From assembly GCF_027921445.1 (NCBI RefSeq), contig NZ_CP115667.1:806001-870000 (forward strand): a stretch of DNA of 64,000 bases, given 5' to 3'. The position numbers and the translations under genes were made by a program. The stretch is from Peptoniphilus equinus (lineage in GTDB: Bacteria; Bacillota; Clostridia; Tissierellales; Peptoniphilaceae). Below the pieces are notes generated by a model. It searched no databases and was not told where the DNA came from. It saw only the letters and a list, made by a program, of their open reading frames with translations. Of the stretch, positions 1 through 8,909 are shown piece after piece; the stretch's first letter is position 1, and each line of letters starts with the position of its first letter.

Positions 1-45
1 AATAGCTCGTTTCATTGCCAATTCATCCATAATAATATTTTTCAT
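1..45 (-). CDS. pyrR: PyrR bifunctional regulator/uracil phosphoribosyltransferase, N-terminal fragment
   Basis: Only the first 15 codons lie in the window; the gene runs off the left edge. They read MKNIIMDELAMKRAI, which fits the PyrR N-terminus (an acidic MDE followed by a basic helix). The ATG overlaps the rluD stop as ATGA, and AAGG about 8 nt upstream, inside rluD, can serve as ribosome binding site. The order lspA-rluD-pyrR is the classic Firmicutes arrangement, which supports the call. PyrR senses UMP/UTP and binds pyrimidine mRNA leaders. Whether pyr genes follow cannot be seen. Confidence 0.72.
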   Translation of the reverse strand, partial: MKNIIMDELAMKRAI

Positions 46-923
46 CGTTTTACCTTCTTCATAAAATCATGAAATCGATTTGGAACCTCATCCTGTATTG
101 AAACCAATTGCCCTGTGATCGGATGTTTGAATTCTAAATGATAAGCATGAAGCAACTGTGTCTCTATACCATACTTATTTTTCATGCCGTAGAGCAAATC
201 CCCCACCACCGGATGATGAATGTATTTGGCATGGACACGAATTTGATGTGTCCGCCCTGTAAGAATTTTTACACGGCACAGCGTAAAATCTCCGAAAAAA
301 TCACACGGCATAAATTCAGACTGTGCCTCTTTACTGTTGCACTCTGTCACGGCGAATCGGATGCGATGCAAGGGATCCCGACCGATGGGCGCATTCACAA
401 ATTTGCTTGTTTCAAGCTTGCCCGTTAAGATAGCCAGGTACTCTTTTAGGATGGCATGAGCTTTAAACATGGCAATGAGTGCATCTCGAGTTTCGTTGGT
501 CTTTGCAATAATCATAAGTCCCGATGTATCTTTATCTAATCGATGAACGATGCCGGGACGATAATCATCGGAATCTGAAAGTGTGTCAAACCGAGACAAC
601 AAACCATTGACTAAAGTGTGTCTGTCATTGCCGGCTCCGGGATGTACGACAAGGCCTTGAGGTTTGGATATGACAGCCAAATCTCTATCTTCATACTGTA
701 CTTTAAACTCAATAGGCTCCGGTTCCAAAGTAAACTCTCTCATGTAAATTGAAACTGTCTCGTGCCCTTGGAGTATAAGACCTGCTTTAACGGTTTGACC
801 ATTCACCAAAATTTGACCTTCAGAAATTAATTTCTTAATTTGAGATCGTGTCATAGAAAGTCGTTCCGCTAAATAGGTATCGAGACGACAATTACTTCGA
901 TCGACTTGAAATACGTCGTGCAT
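42..923 (-). CDS. rluD: RluD-family 23S rRNA pseudouridine synthase
   Basis: 293 aa. An N-terminal S4 RNA-binding domain (about residues 8-65, around RSQIKKLISEGQILVNG) precedes a pseudouridine synthase domain with the catalytic motif GIVHRLDKDTSGLMI. It isomerises uridines in large-subunit rRNA in the cytoplasm; the exact target uridine cannot be read from sequence. An in-frame ATG at 947 exists, but the ATG at 923 is preceded by AGAGAGGA at proper spacing and is preferred. It still overlaps the end of lspA by 32 nt, indicating translational coupling. It is the penultimate gene of the der-to-pyrR operon. Confidence 0.9.
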   Translation of the reverse strand: MHDVFQVDRSNCRLDTYLAERLSMTRSQIKKLISEGQILVNGQTVKAGLILQGHETVSIYMREFTLEPEPIEFKVQYEDRDLAVISKPQGLVVHPGAGNDRHTLVNGLLSRFDTLSDSDDYRPGIVHRLDKDTSGLMIIAKTNETRDALIAMFKAHAILKEYLAILTGKLETSKFVNAPIGRDPLHRIRFAVTECNSKEAQSEFMPCDFFGDFTLCRVKILTGRTHQIRVHAKYIHHPVVGDLLYGMKNKYGIETQLLHAYHLEFKHPITGQLVSIQDEVPNRFHDFMKKVKR

Positions 924-1386
924 GATCGTCCTCTCTTGGGTTATCAAAAAATAAAATCATGAGTAAGAAAAGAAAAGTTCCCACAACAATAAATGTGTCG
1001 GCCAAGTTAAAGATCGCAAAATCATAGCCGAAAATATGGAATGAAATGAAGTCTACGACATAGCCTTTCACAATTCGGTCAATAAAATTGCCTATACTGC
1101 CACCTAAAATAAGCCCGATGCATGTATTGAGCATCAGAGAATTGCGTTTGTAATCTTTAAACAAGATACTTAAGAGAACTACAATCACGATGACAGTCAC
1201 TATAGTAAACAATAAGCTTTTGTTTTGAAGCATACCGAATGCGGCGCCCCGATTTTCTAAATAGAAAAAATTTAAAACGCCTTCAATAATAATTTTAGGC
1301 GGATTGTCTTTTAGTGTTAATATCACAATGTACTTACTCAATTGATCAATGGCGATGAGAAGTACCGAAAAGAGAATGACTGCCAT
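892..1386 (-). CDS. lspA: Lipoprotein signal peptidase (signal peptidase II)
   Basis: 164 aa with four predicted membrane helices. Signature motifs are visible: NRGAAFG near residue 46, GGSIGNFIDR and VVDFI in the centre, and FNLADTFIVVG near the end. The two catalytic aspartates lie in GNFIDR and NLAD. It cleaves diacylglyceryl-modified prolipoproteins at the membrane. Ribosome binding site GAGGTATT lies within the end of ylmH. The 3' end overlaps rluD. Length is normal for the family. Confidence 0.95.
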   Translation of the reverse strand: MAVILFSVLLIAIDQLSKYIVILTLKDNPPKIIIEGVLNFFYLENRGAAFGMLQNKSLLFTIVTVIVIVVLLSILFKDYKRNSLMLNTCIGLILGGSIGNFIDRIVKGYVVDFISFHIFGYDFAIFNLADTFIVVGTFLFLLMILFFDNPREDDHARRISSRSK

Positions 1387-1392
1387 AATACC

Positions 1393-2157
1393 TCACACGG
1401 GATAATGAAGAATAACCACATAGTTATCCTTTTTAGTTTTCTTTTGAACCTCATAAAGCGTCACACGTCCATAGCCTCGAAGTGACAAGATATCCCCCGA
1501 AGATAAGATCTCATGGACTTTAGCTGTTGGTTTAAAATTTACAGTAAGTTTGTCATTTTTAATCAATGAAGCAGCTTGTGACCGACTCAAATGGAACGCA
1601 GCACTGAGCACAACATCGACTCGTAGCGACGAGATAATAACTTGACGTTCAGTTACCTTATCCACGCGCCGAGTAAAGGACACATCTGTTTTTACCAAAG
1701 GAATCCGACCGGCATGATGAAATTCAAAATTCAAAAAATCTGCCAATTCTTTCTTCACAAAGATAAATATACCGCGATCTTCTTCAACAACTATATCGCC
1801 CACTTTAGTTCGGTCTATACCAAGACCTAAGAGAGCACCTAAGACATCTCTGTGGGTCACATCCCCATAGGCATAACTCAACATGACTACGTCACAAATT
1901 GCCGTATCACCGAAATAATCTGGATAGAGATAGATGAGTTGACGTTCCGCATCTGGATAGCCACCGTCTGCGTGATATCCAATGGGGAACTTACGAATCA
2001 GTGTCAAGGCGCACTCCCGATCATAGGGGTTCAAAAAATCAGTAGATAAAATCTCATGATGCTTTAACACCATGTCAATCTTATCTACTATCTTCTTCAT
2101 CGTTATTAAATTGGTATCAAAATGATCAAAAAGACCATCTCGATTGACGTTTACCAA
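1393..2157 (-). CDS. ylmH: YlmH-like S4-domain RNA-binding protein
   Basis: 254 aa, starting at a TTG that lies inside the last codons of sepF; a downstream ATG (residue 20) would remove a conserved N-terminal segment, so the TTG is preferred. The C-terminal 75 residues form an S4 domain (LSAAFHLSRSQAASLIKND). YlmH proteins of Firmicutes bind the large ribosomal subunit and have been linked to ribosome-associated quality control (an RqcP paralogue). Position between sepF and lspA matches the ylm division cluster; ylmG and divIVA, often present there, are absent. Confidence 0.85.
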   Translation of the reverse strand: MVNVNRDGLFDHFDTNLITMKKIVDKIDMVLKHHEILSTDFLNPYDRECALTLIRKFPIGYHADGGYPDAERQLIYLYPDYFGDTAICDVVMLSYAYGDVTHRDVLGALLGLGIDRTKVGDIVVEEDRGIFIFVKKELADFLNFEFHHAGRIPLVKTDVSFTRRVDKVTERQVIISSLRVDVVLSAAFHLSRSQAASLIKNDKLTVNFKPTAKVHEILSSGDILSLRGYGRVTLYEVQKKTKKDNYVVILHYPV

Positions 2158-2597
2158 GGAAACATTCCTGTATTTTTAAGTTCTTCCTTTAAACCGTCAA
2201 TCTCTACATTTCTTGGCGCGAGAACAAAAATATCTTTGTTGACCTTTTGAATTTTACCGTCAATAGCATAGAGGGCGCCACTAACAAAATCAAAAATTTT
2301 CCGTTTGACATCAACATCAAGTTGCTCAAAATTAAGTACAACAGATTTATCTGCGCGTAAATCATCAACAATTTTAGGTGATTCATCATACGAAAGCGGT
2401 TCGTGTACGGAGATAATGAGATTTGACGCATTCAGACTCAGCACGTTGTCATTACGACGCTTTGAGGCGGTGCGCACCGGCACTTCTTCAACGCGCTCCA
2501 CAGTTTGCTCCTGAGGATACTCGTCATAGTCATATCCATCATAATCATTTTCGGAAAATCCGAAGATATTTTTCATCTTGTCCATAAAATCAGCCAT
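2151..2597 (-). CDS. sepF: SepF cell-division protein (FtsZ-ring anchor)
   Basis: 148 aa. The N-terminal amphipathic helix MADFMDKMKNIFGF is the membrane-binding segment, followed by an acidic, tyrosine-rich linker and a C-terminal SepF domain (about residues 60-148, with KSVVLNFEQLD and FVSGALYAIDG). SepF tethers FtsZ to the membrane and organises septum formation. A longer frame opens upstream, but the ATG at 2597 follows AGGAGG at 7 nt and begins with the expected helix. The gene overlaps yggS by 8 nt and ylmH by 7 nt. Confidence 0.93.
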   Translation of the reverse strand: MADFMDKMKNIFGFSENDYDGYDYDEYPQEQTVERVEEVPVRTASKRRNDNVLSLNASNLIISVHEPLSYDESPKIVDDLRADKSVVLNFEQLDVDVKRKIFDFVSGALYAIDGKIQKVNKDIFVLAPRNVEIDGLKEELKNTGMFPW

Positions 2598-3279
2598 TGT
2601 ACTGCCTCCTACCAAAAATTTTACTTCCAATTCTAACCATATTGGCTCCCTCTTCAATGGCAATTTTATAATCCTGACTCATACCCATTGATAGGATTTC
2701 CAAGTTTAGCTCATGTTTATATACAGTGTTCAATTTTTCACGCAATTGAAACATTTTTTGAAAACAACGTCTTAAATAAGCTTCGTCATCAATGTCCGGA
2801 GCCACGGTCATCAGGCCTTTTATTTCGACATGGGACTGATCGAGACAATGCTCTAAAAAGTCTTGAACACTATTTACTGCCACGCCACCTTTTTGAGGCT
2901 CATCGGCAATATTGATCTCGATTAAACAAGGGATTTTAATCTGTGCCGCTAAACCGTATTTTTCAATTTCTTTTAGCAGGCTCGGACGGTCCAAAGACTG
3001 TATTAATCGAACTTTATCATAGATATATTTTACCTTATTTGATTGTAAATTGCCAATCATATGAAAATTAAAATCAGGTAAATCCCCTAACTTCTCTTGC
3101 AATTCTTGAACTTTATTTTCTCCAAAAATACGGGCACCTGCATCATAAGCTTCCACAATAGCCTCTACAGGATGAAATTTTGATACAGCGATCAACTCAA
3201 CTGATTCCTGAGTTAACGAAGTGTGTTCGAGATCTTGAATCTCTTCAAGGATGCGTTTTGTATTATCTGCTATTGACAT
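2590..3279 (-). CDS. yggS: YggS/PLPBP-family pyridoxal-phosphate homeostasis protein
   Basis: 229 aa, an alanine-racemase-like TIM barrel. The PLP lysine is K34 in LIAVSKFHP; other family signatures are FGENKVQE, FHMIGNLQSNK and the phosphate-binding region VRIGSKIFG near the C-terminus. Known members bind PLP without enzymatic turnover and buffer vitamin B6 and amino-acid pools. Ribosome binding site AGAGG lies upstream of the ATG. The yggS (ylmE)-sepF pairing is standard in Firmicutes. Confidence 0.93.
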   Translation of the reverse strand: MSIADNTKRILEEIQDLEHTSLTQESVELIAVSKFHPVEAIVEAYDAGARIFGENKVQELQEKLGDLPDFNFHMIGNLQSNKVKYIYDKVRLIQSLDRPSLLKEIEKYGLAAQIKIPCLIEINIADEPQKGGVAVNSVQDFLEHCLDQSHVEIKGLMTVAPDIDDEAYLRRCFQKMFQLREKLNTVYKHELNLEILSMGMSQDYKIAIEEGANMVRIGSKIFGRRQYNG

Positions 3280-3288
3280 ATAAACCTC

Positions 3289-4533
3289 TTAATTTAATAC
3301 TTTTGATTCCGCAACTTGCTTCGGATTCAATACGATTTTGTCATTGAGCGTGACTGTCTTATATTCGGCATCATCAATGGTTATGCGGGCATTTTTATCC
3401 CCGGGATCGATATAGGATGTGGTTTCAAAAGGCACGACCACTTTAATCGGTACAAATTTCACAAGTCCGTGAATTTCCTGAACGTAAACGCCAAAGAGTG
3501 TCCCTCGCTTAATAATGGCATCTTTAGGAATTTCGTAACAATCTTGGGAAGCCAAAATCACATCAAAGTTATTGATCCGGGTACTATAGATATCTGAAAA
3601 GTGCTCCTTAAACTCTACAATGACTACTTGACCTGCGTTGGATTGATTGATGGCGACGACAGTCCCCTCCAAAAGTTTGTCATTTTTTTGAAGTTGCAGT
3701 CTATCACCGATTTCAGGTGTGTCCAGATTTTTTAAACTCTTGGTTTGGAGAGCAATATGATACTTGATATTATCCACCAGTTTAAACAGAGGTTCACCCT
3801 TCGTCACATTCACATGGGTTTTAAATGCCGCCTCCTCACGATGTTTTTGTAAATAACTGTACGTATAATCTTCCCTATCCGACAATGTGTAGTATTCTTC
3901 AAGACCGTCAATAGCAAAAGATACAATCCCTGAAAACTCAGCTTTGTACGGTATGTTATGCTGGTTGACTTCTTTTTCCAGTTCAGTCTTTCGTGTTTCC
4001 AATTCCTCTACAGTGAGATTGTTGAGCTCTTTCAATTCTGAAAGCTGCAGCGTGCTGTTGGAGTATAGATCCAGTTTTTCTATGTGGGAAATCGCCTCAG
4101 TCAAATCATTGTCTTTTAAGGCTTCCTGGATTTCTTTAACAGATGGTAATGCCTGATCCACAGTGTAGCGTGTGTGATCTTTAGATTTATAGCTAAGTGC
4201 CGAATTGACGCGAAGTAAGGCATCATTTAAATTTGATGTGTCATTCATGGTGTTGACAGTTGCGATTTCAAATCCTACAGGCACCCTCTCCCCTTCAGAA
4301 GCATTATAAACGCAGACACCATCCTCACTGGCATGATAAACTTCTTCCGAAAAAATATTGAAGCCGACTACCTGTTCTTTTTTCTCATATTTTTTAAGTG
4401 TGGGAAATTCAGTGCGATAATCCTGACCGGTCTTTCCGGTAAAGGCGCGAAGTCCTCCTAAAAAAATTAGAAGAATCAGCACCAGTCCGATAAGGCGCCA
4501 TCGTTTAGATGGTGTATTACGAAACTTTTTCAA
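3289..4533 (-). CDS. HlyD-like membrane-fusion/adaptor protein of the ylm cluster
   Basis: 414 aa from a TTG start with AAAGG 7 nt upstream. One N-terminal membrane helix (RLIGLVLILLIFLGGLRAF) is followed by an extracytoplasmic region, a coiled coil (about residues 150-195, rich in Leu/Glu/Lys) and beta-rich segments resembling HlyD/RND-type adaptors (VVAINQSNAGQVVIVEF). No ABC transporter is adjacent. Similar proteins sit near sepF in other clostridia, so a cell-envelope or division role is possible. This is inference; substrate and partner are unknown. Confidence 0.65.
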   Translation of the reverse strand: MKKFRNTPSKRWRLIGLVLILLIFLGGLRAFTGKTGQDYRTEFPTLKKYEKKEQVVGFNIFSEEVYHASEDGVCVYNASEGERVPVGFEIATVNTMNDTSNLNDALLRVNSALSYKSKDHTRYTVDQALPSVKEIQEALKDNDLTEAISHIEKLDLYSNSTLQLSELKELNNLTVEELETRKTELEKEVNQHNIPYKAEFSGIVSFAIDGLEEYYTLSDREDYTYSYLQKHREEAAFKTHVNVTKGEPLFKLVDNIKYHIALQTKSLKNLDTPEIGDRLQLQKNDKLLEGTVVAINQSNAGQVVIVEFKEHFSDIYSTRINNFDVILASQDCYEIPKDAIIKRGTLFGVYVQEIHGLVKFVPIKVVVPFETTSYIDPGDKNARITIDDAEYKTVTLNDKIVLNPKQVAESKVLN

Positions 4534-4544
4534 GTCTTAACCTT

Positions 4545-5546
4545 TCAATGTTTAAAAAGAGGTTCAATTTCATCCTTATAATCTCGACGCATTAAATCCA
4601 CGACAGCTTTCCTGGGATCTAAGGCCTGATACAGTACTTCATAGAGTTTTTGAGTAATTGGCATGGAAATCTTATGCTTTTTTGATAATTCATAAGCTGA
4701 CTTTGTAGTTTTAATTCCTTCAACAACTTGTCCGACTTCAAGTGAAGCCTGATCTTTAGAAAGTCCCTTGCCGATTAAAATGCCTGCTCTTCGGTTTCTG
4801 GAATGAGTTGATGTGCAGGTGACGATAAGATCGCCTATGCCGGATAACCCATTGAAGGTTTGAGCCTCAGCACCGAGTGCCAGGCCTAATTTACTCATTT
4901 CATAAATACCGCGCGTAGCAAGCGCCGCCGTTGTGTTATCTCCAAATCCAAGCCCTTCACTCATACCTGCTGCAAGGGCAATGATATTTTTCAAAGCACC
5001 GCCAATTTCCACGCCAACGAGGTCCGTGTTTGTATAGACTCGGAAAGAGTCGTTGGAAAATACATTTTGTATCATCTTAGCCACATCAATATCTTTTGAT
5101 GCCGCCACAACGGCTGTGGGAATATTACGCCCTACTTCTTCGGCATGAGACGGACCTGACAGCGCCACAAATGTCGACTTTGGAAGGAGTTCTTCCGCGA
5201 TCTGGCTAATCCGATCAAGGGTACCGAGCTCCAGTCCTTTGGATAAATTGACAATGATCTTGCCGTCAAGTAAATGTTGTTGAGTTTCAAAGACACTGCG
5301 TACATTTTGAGACGGCACAGCCATAACGACAAGGCGTGAACCGTCGATAGCTACATCAATATTGGTTGTTGCCTTTAATCCTTCAAGAGAAATGCCGGGT
5401 AAATATTTATCATTACATCCCGTGTCGTTGATGGCCTTTTTTGTCTTTGGATCGCGGACATAAAAGCTGACCTCATGACCATTGATTTTTAACAATCGGG
5501 CAATTGCAGTTCCCCAACTGCCTCCGCCGATAACAGTAATTTCCAT
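4545..5546 (-). CDS. gpsA: Glycerol-3-phosphate dehydrogenase [NAD(P)+]
   Basis: 333 aa. The N-terminal Rossmann motif GGGSWGTAIA (residues 7-16) binds NAD(P)H; the catalytic lysine lies in GGALKNIIALAAG, and RNRRAGILIGKG is a substrate-domain signature. It reduces dihydroxyacetone phosphate to sn-glycerol-3-phosphate, the backbone for phospholipids. The ATG directly abuts the plsY stop codon, and PlsY consumes the product, so the two genes form a functional unit at the membrane-lipid entry point. Confidence 0.97.
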   Translation of the reverse strand: MEITVIGGGSWGTAIARLLKINGHEVSFYVRDPKTKKAINDTGCNDKYLPGISLEGLKATTNIDVAIDGSRLVVMAVPSQNVRSVFETQQHLLDGKIIVNLSKGLELGTLDRISQIAEELLPKSTFVALSGPSHAEEVGRNIPTAVVAASKDIDVAKMIQNVFSNDSFRVYTNTDLVGVEIGGALKNIIALAAGMSEGLGFGDNTTAALATRGIYEMSKLGLALGAEAQTFNGLSGIGDLIVTCTSTHSRNRRAGILIGKGLSKDQASLEVGQVVEGIKTTKSAYELSKKHKISMPITQKLYEVLYQALDPRKAVVDLMRRDYKDEIEPLFKH

Positions 5547-6134
5547 TTATTTCTTCTCTCCAATCTTGGATTCTGTGTGATTGAGCAAACGTCGAATATT
5601 TTGGTGGTGTCGTAAAATCCCTAAAAGCGAGATAGCTATGACCATAAATGCAGATAATAGGCTTAAATTTTTTCCTACAATGAATAGCATTGCAACGGCT
5701 AAATAATAAACAATGGAAGCCAAAGAAGCATATTTGGTGGTCCATGCTACAGCATTCCACAAACATACAGCAATTAAATCATAGACAAAGCCTAGTACAC
5801 TAAAACAACCGATGGTGGAAGCTACACCTTTTCCGCCTTTGAAATTCATATAAAAAGGAAAATCATGACCTACCACCAGAGCTAAAGCACTGATGTATAA
5901 CAGATCTTGTGACTCACCGACCAATGCTTGAACCACAAGCATACCAAAGACACCTTTGAAAAAGTCAATGAGAAAGGTTAAGGCGCCGATTTTTTTCCCG
6001 TAGGTGCGCATAGCATTAGTTGTGCCTGCATTGCCGGAGCCATGTTGGCGTATATCGTCATGTAAAAAAAACTTACTGATGATATATGAACCGGAAATAC
6101 TTCCAATTAAATAAGCTATCACAATGGGGAGCAT
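5547..6134 (-). CDS. plsY: Acyl-phosphate:glycerol-3-phosphate acyltransferase
   Basis: 195 aa integral membrane protein. PlsY motifs are present: GSGNAGTTNAMRTYGKK after the first helix and the FKGGKGVAS loop in the middle. It transfers an acyl chain from acyl-phosphate to position 1 of glycerol-3-phosphate, the first step of phospholipid synthesis in Gram-positives. The start overlaps the der stop as TAATG, with GAGAGGG six nt upstream. Confidence 0.97.
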   Translation of the reverse strand: MLPIVIAYLIGSISGSYIISKFFLHDDIRQHGSGNAGTTNAMRTYGKKIGALTFLIDFFKGVFGMLVVQALVGESQDLLYISALALVVGHDFPFYMNFKGGKGVASTIGCFSVLGFVYDLIAVCLWNAVAWTTKYASLASIVYYLAVAMLFIVGKNLSLLSAFMVIAISLLGILRHHQNIRRLLNHTESKIGEKK

Positions 6135-7450
6135 TAACGACCCTCTCTATTTTTTAAACTTAAGATGAGTGGCACCCCATCAAAAGAGTACGCGTTTCGA
6201 ATTTGATTTTCCAAATAGCGGACATAGCTGAAATGGAAGAGTTCCTTATCGTTCACTGACAAGGAGAATTTTGGCGGTCGTACTGCCACTTGAGAGCCGT
6301 AATAGAGTTTACCGCGTTTACCTTTATCCGACGGCGGCTGATTCATCAGTACCGCGCGATTTAAAATATCGTTGAGTACGCCGGTTTTAATACGATGGTT
6401 GTAATTATTGTTAACCACAATAATCAAATCTAGAAGATTTTCAACACGTTGACCGGTGAGTGCTGAGATGAAAATAATAGGCGCGTAATTAATAAATGGT
6501 AGACGTTCCCGAATAGCTGCTTCGTAAGTTTTCATCGTCTTATTGTCTTTGACAATGGCATCCCATTTATTCACCGCGATAATAATAGCTTTATTGTTGT
6601 CATGGGCATACCCGACAATTTTAGCATCCTGTTCGCTCACACCTTCTTCGGCATCGATAAGAAGTACACAAACTGATGATCTTTCAATGGCAGTCAGTGT
6701 ACGAATCACAGAATAGCGCTCAATAGCCTCGTAAATTTTCTTTTTCTTGCGAAGTCCCGCCGTGTCGACTAACGTGAACTTTTCATCCTTATAACGGAAT
6801 TCCGAATCAATGGCATCTCTGGTAGTTCCTGGAATGTTGGTCACGATGGAGCGTTCTTGACCGATAATGCGATTAATAAGAGACGACTTCCCCACATTAG
6901 GTTTTCCTATAAAGGTCACGCGAACATCGTCGTCATCCTCCTCCTCGGTGTTGCGCTCAAAGCCTACGATGACTTCATCTAGCAAGTCGCCAACACCCAT
7001 ACCCTGTTCGGAGCTGATGCAAATTGGCTCACCCAGGCCCAGTTCAAAGAAGTCATAATAGTTTGGTTTGGCATCTTTGCTGTCAAATTTATTGACAGCA
7101 AGAAGAATTCTTTTGTTAGACTTTCTCAGATAATTTGCAATTTCTCTGTCACTGCTCGTAACGCCTCGCAGTCCGTCAGTTAAGAAAATAATGACATCAC
7201 TCATATCTAAAGCCAGGTCAACTTGGGCTTTGATATTTGACATAAAAATATCTTCATCTTTTAAATCCAAGCCACCTGTGTCTACGAGTAGAAAATGAGC
7301 ACCGAGCCATTCACCATCACTATAAATGCGATCTCGAGTAACTCCCGGAGTGTCTTCGGTAATACTGATTTTTCGTCCGACAATTTTATTAAATAACGTG
7401 GATTTGCCCACGTTAGGTGTTCCAATTATAGATACTATAGGTTTTTTCAT
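6134..7450 (-). CDS. der: Ribosome-biogenesis GTPase Der (EngA)
   Basis: 438 aa with two tandem GTPase domains: GTPNVGKSTL (residues 10-19) with DTPGVTRDR and DTGG, and GKPNVGKSSL (near 182) with TTRDAIDSEF and NKWD. A C-terminal KH-like domain follows. Der acts in 50S subunit assembly. It is the first gene of the operon that continues through plsY, gpsA, sepF and lspA to pyrR. Ribosome binding site AGGTGA precedes the ATG. Confidence 0.97.
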   Translation of the reverse strand: MKKPIVSIIGTPNVGKSTLFNKIVGRKISITEDTPGVTRDRIYSDGEWLGAHFLLVDTGGLDLKDEDIFMSNIKAQVDLALDMSDVIIFLTDGLRGVTSSDREIANYLRKSNKRILLAVNKFDSKDAKPNYYDFFELGLGEPICISSEQGMGVGDLLDEVIVGFERNTEEEDDDDVRVTFIGKPNVGKSSLINRIIGQERSIVTNIPGTTRDAIDSEFRYKDEKFTLVDTAGLRKKKKIYEAIERYSVIRTLTAIERSSVCVLLIDAEEGVSEQDAKIVGYAHDNNKAIIIAVNKWDAIVKDNKTMKTYEAAIRERLPFINYAPIIFISALTGQRVENLLDLIIVVNNNYNHRIKTGVLNDILNRAVLMNQPPSDKGKRGKLYYGSQVAVRPPKFSLSVNDKELFHFSYVRYLENQIRNAYSFDGVPLILSLKNREGR

Positions 7451-7471
7451 TACGTCACCTCATTCACAAGT

Positions 7472-7500
7472 ATTATATCATCAGGGATATATGGTTTCAA
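7472..7500 (-). promoter_or_regulatory. Sigma-A promoter of the der operon
   Basis: On the minus strand TTGAAA (7500-7495), a 17-bp spacer and TATAAT (7477-7472) give a near-consensus promoter, with the expected transcription start about 15 nt before the der ATG. No other comparable promoter was noticed between der and pyrR. Confidence 0.8.
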
Positions 7501-7562
7501 TGAATGGGATATTTTGTATAAGCAGATGACGGTTTATGGTAGGAATTTAAGTAGAAGAACGC

Positions 7563-7568
7563 TATAAT
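7563..7568 (+). promoter_or_regulatory. -10 element upstream of the threonine/serine exporter genes
   Basis: TATAAT lies 15 nt before the ATG at 7584, with AGGTGA as ribosome binding site between them. The -35 region (TAGGAA with a 17-bp spacer) is poor, so the promoter may be weak or activator-dependent. Confidence 0.5.
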
Positions 7569-7583
7569 GAACCTAGGTGAAAC

Positions 7584-8354
7584 ATGAGAGAATTAAAAGG
7601 CTTGAGTGAGGCAAAAAGCTTTATTCGTTTGGCAATTTATGCAGGGCGACTTCAAATAAAAAACGGTGCTGAAATTTATCGTGCGGAAGATACCATTCTT
7701 CGTATTTGTAACTCGGCATCTAACATTTCTCAAGTGGAAGCCCATGTATTGCCGTCAGGTATCTTTGTCTCCTTTGAATTTAACAATGAAATACTTACGG
7801 TCTATAAAAGTGTCGGGTCTCCTGAGACCAATATGGACAACATTCATGCGGTGAACTCTTTTTCTCGACTTTTTGTTCAATCGGATATGACCATAGAAAC
7901 TGGATTCTCTATCCTGGATGACATTGCGGCGGATGAAGAGCGACCGCCGTGGCAATTTCCGATTTATGGTGGCTTTAGCGGTGGATTTTTTGCCATTCTG
8001 TTTGGCGGGAACGGACAAGATTTTATTGGTGCGTTCATCACTACCTTTATAGCTTCATGGATTATGCAGTATACCAGTCGCTATAAGTTAAATTTTGTTG
8101 TGAATAATTTCATTGGTGCGTTTAGCATTACACTAATTACCTTGGGTCTCTATGCGCTGAAAATTGTTCATTCACTTGATGCGGCCATTATCGGATCAAT
8201 TATGATTTTGGTGCCCGGTCTGGTTGCCACCAATGCTATTCGAGATATTATGAACAGTGACTTTCTCAGCGGATTAGTCGGATTGACGAAAGCTGTATTT
8301 ATTGCTCTTGGCATTGCTATCGGTGTCGGTGTGGTCTTACGATTTATGAGGTAG
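7584..8354 (+). CDS. ThrE-type threonine/serine exporter, large subunit (DUF1212)
   Basis: 256 aa. The first half is a soluble DUF1212 domain (AGRLQIKNGAEIYRAEDTI, IFVSFEFNN); the second half holds about five membrane helices, ending in IALGIAIGVGVVLRF. In Corynebacterium ThrE a single chain exports threonine and serine; many Firmicutes split it into this protein plus the small subunit found 2 nt downstream. The substrate is inferred from the family. It is divergent from der and not linked to the thr genes at 38-40 kb. Confidence 0.82.
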   Translation: MRELKGLSEAKSFIRLAIYAGRLQIKNGAEIYRAEDTILRICNSASNISQVEAHVLPSGIFVSFEFNNEILTVYKSVGSPETNMDNIHAVNSFSRLFVQSDMTIETGFSILDDIAADEERPPWQFPIYGGFSGGFFAILFGGNGQDFIGAFITTFIASWIMQYTSRYKLNFVVNNFIGAFSITLITLGLYALKIVHSLDAAIIGSIMILVPGLVATNAIRDIMNSDFLSGLVGLTKAVFIALGIAIGVGVVLRFMR

Positions 8355-8356
8355 CT

Positions 8357-8785
8357 ATGAAATTATTTTTTGAATTTGTCATTGCATCGTGTGCGACGCT
8401 GTCTTTCGCCTTTTATTTCAACTGTCCCCAAAAGTCTTTAGTTTATAATGCCCTCTTAGGAGGGTTCGTATGGACGCTGTACAGTGTACTTTTAAACTAT
8501 AGTACCTACATTTTTTCAGCGTTTATTTCTGCGGTAGTCATGGGCTGTGTGGCGGAACAGTTGGCTAGGCTATTGAAAATGCCTGCAACGGTGTTTCTGT
8601 TGCCCGGTCTTGTACCCTTGGTTCCCGGCGCAGGAATGTATTACACGATGTATAATTTTATTTTTCAAAATTATTCAGCATTTGTGAACGAAGCGGTAAA
8701 GACAGTTTTTATGGCCGGTGCTCTGGCCGCAGGTGTTGTCGTATCCTCTTCCGTGTTTAAAATCCTTAGATACTATAAATTGTAA
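8357..8785 (+). CDS. ThrE-type threonine/serine exporter, small subunit (DUF3815)
   Basis: 142 aa, about four membrane helices. LLPGLVPLVPGAGMYYTMY is the hallmark of the ThrE_2 half. The ATG follows the partner's stop codon by 2 nt, so the two are translated together. The pair presumably forms one exporter. It ends at a clear intrinsic terminator. Confidence 0.82.
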   Translation: MKLFFEFVIASCATLSFAFYFNCPQKSLVYNALLGGFVWTLYSVLLNYSTYIFSAFISAVVMGCVAEQLARLLKMPATVFLLPGLVPLVPGAGMYYTMYNFIFQNYSAFVNEAVKTVFMAGALAAGVVVSSSVFKILRYYKL

Positions 8786-8825
8786 AAATCCTCAGTGCGT
8801 TTCTCAAGACACTGAGGATTTTTTA
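8785..8825 (+). terminator. Intrinsic terminator after the exporter pair
   Basis: AAATCCTCAGTG pairs with CACTGAGGATTT and is followed by a run of T; it starts at the stop codon of the small subunit. Confidence 0.85.
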
Positions 8826-8878
8826 TGCATAGTTATAGAACAGCCATAAGTGCCGACTCATGCAGTGATTTTTTCACA

Positions 8879-8906
8879 TAAAAAGAGTGTGCCAACGCAC
8901 ACTCTT
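8879..8906 (-). terminator. Intrinsic terminator after nifJ
   Basis: A perfect 10-bp stem AAGAGTGTGC/GCACACTCTT with a 4-nt loop is followed on the minus strand by TTTTT. It sits just past the nifJ stop codon. Confidence 0.85.
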
Positions 8907-8909
8907 AAT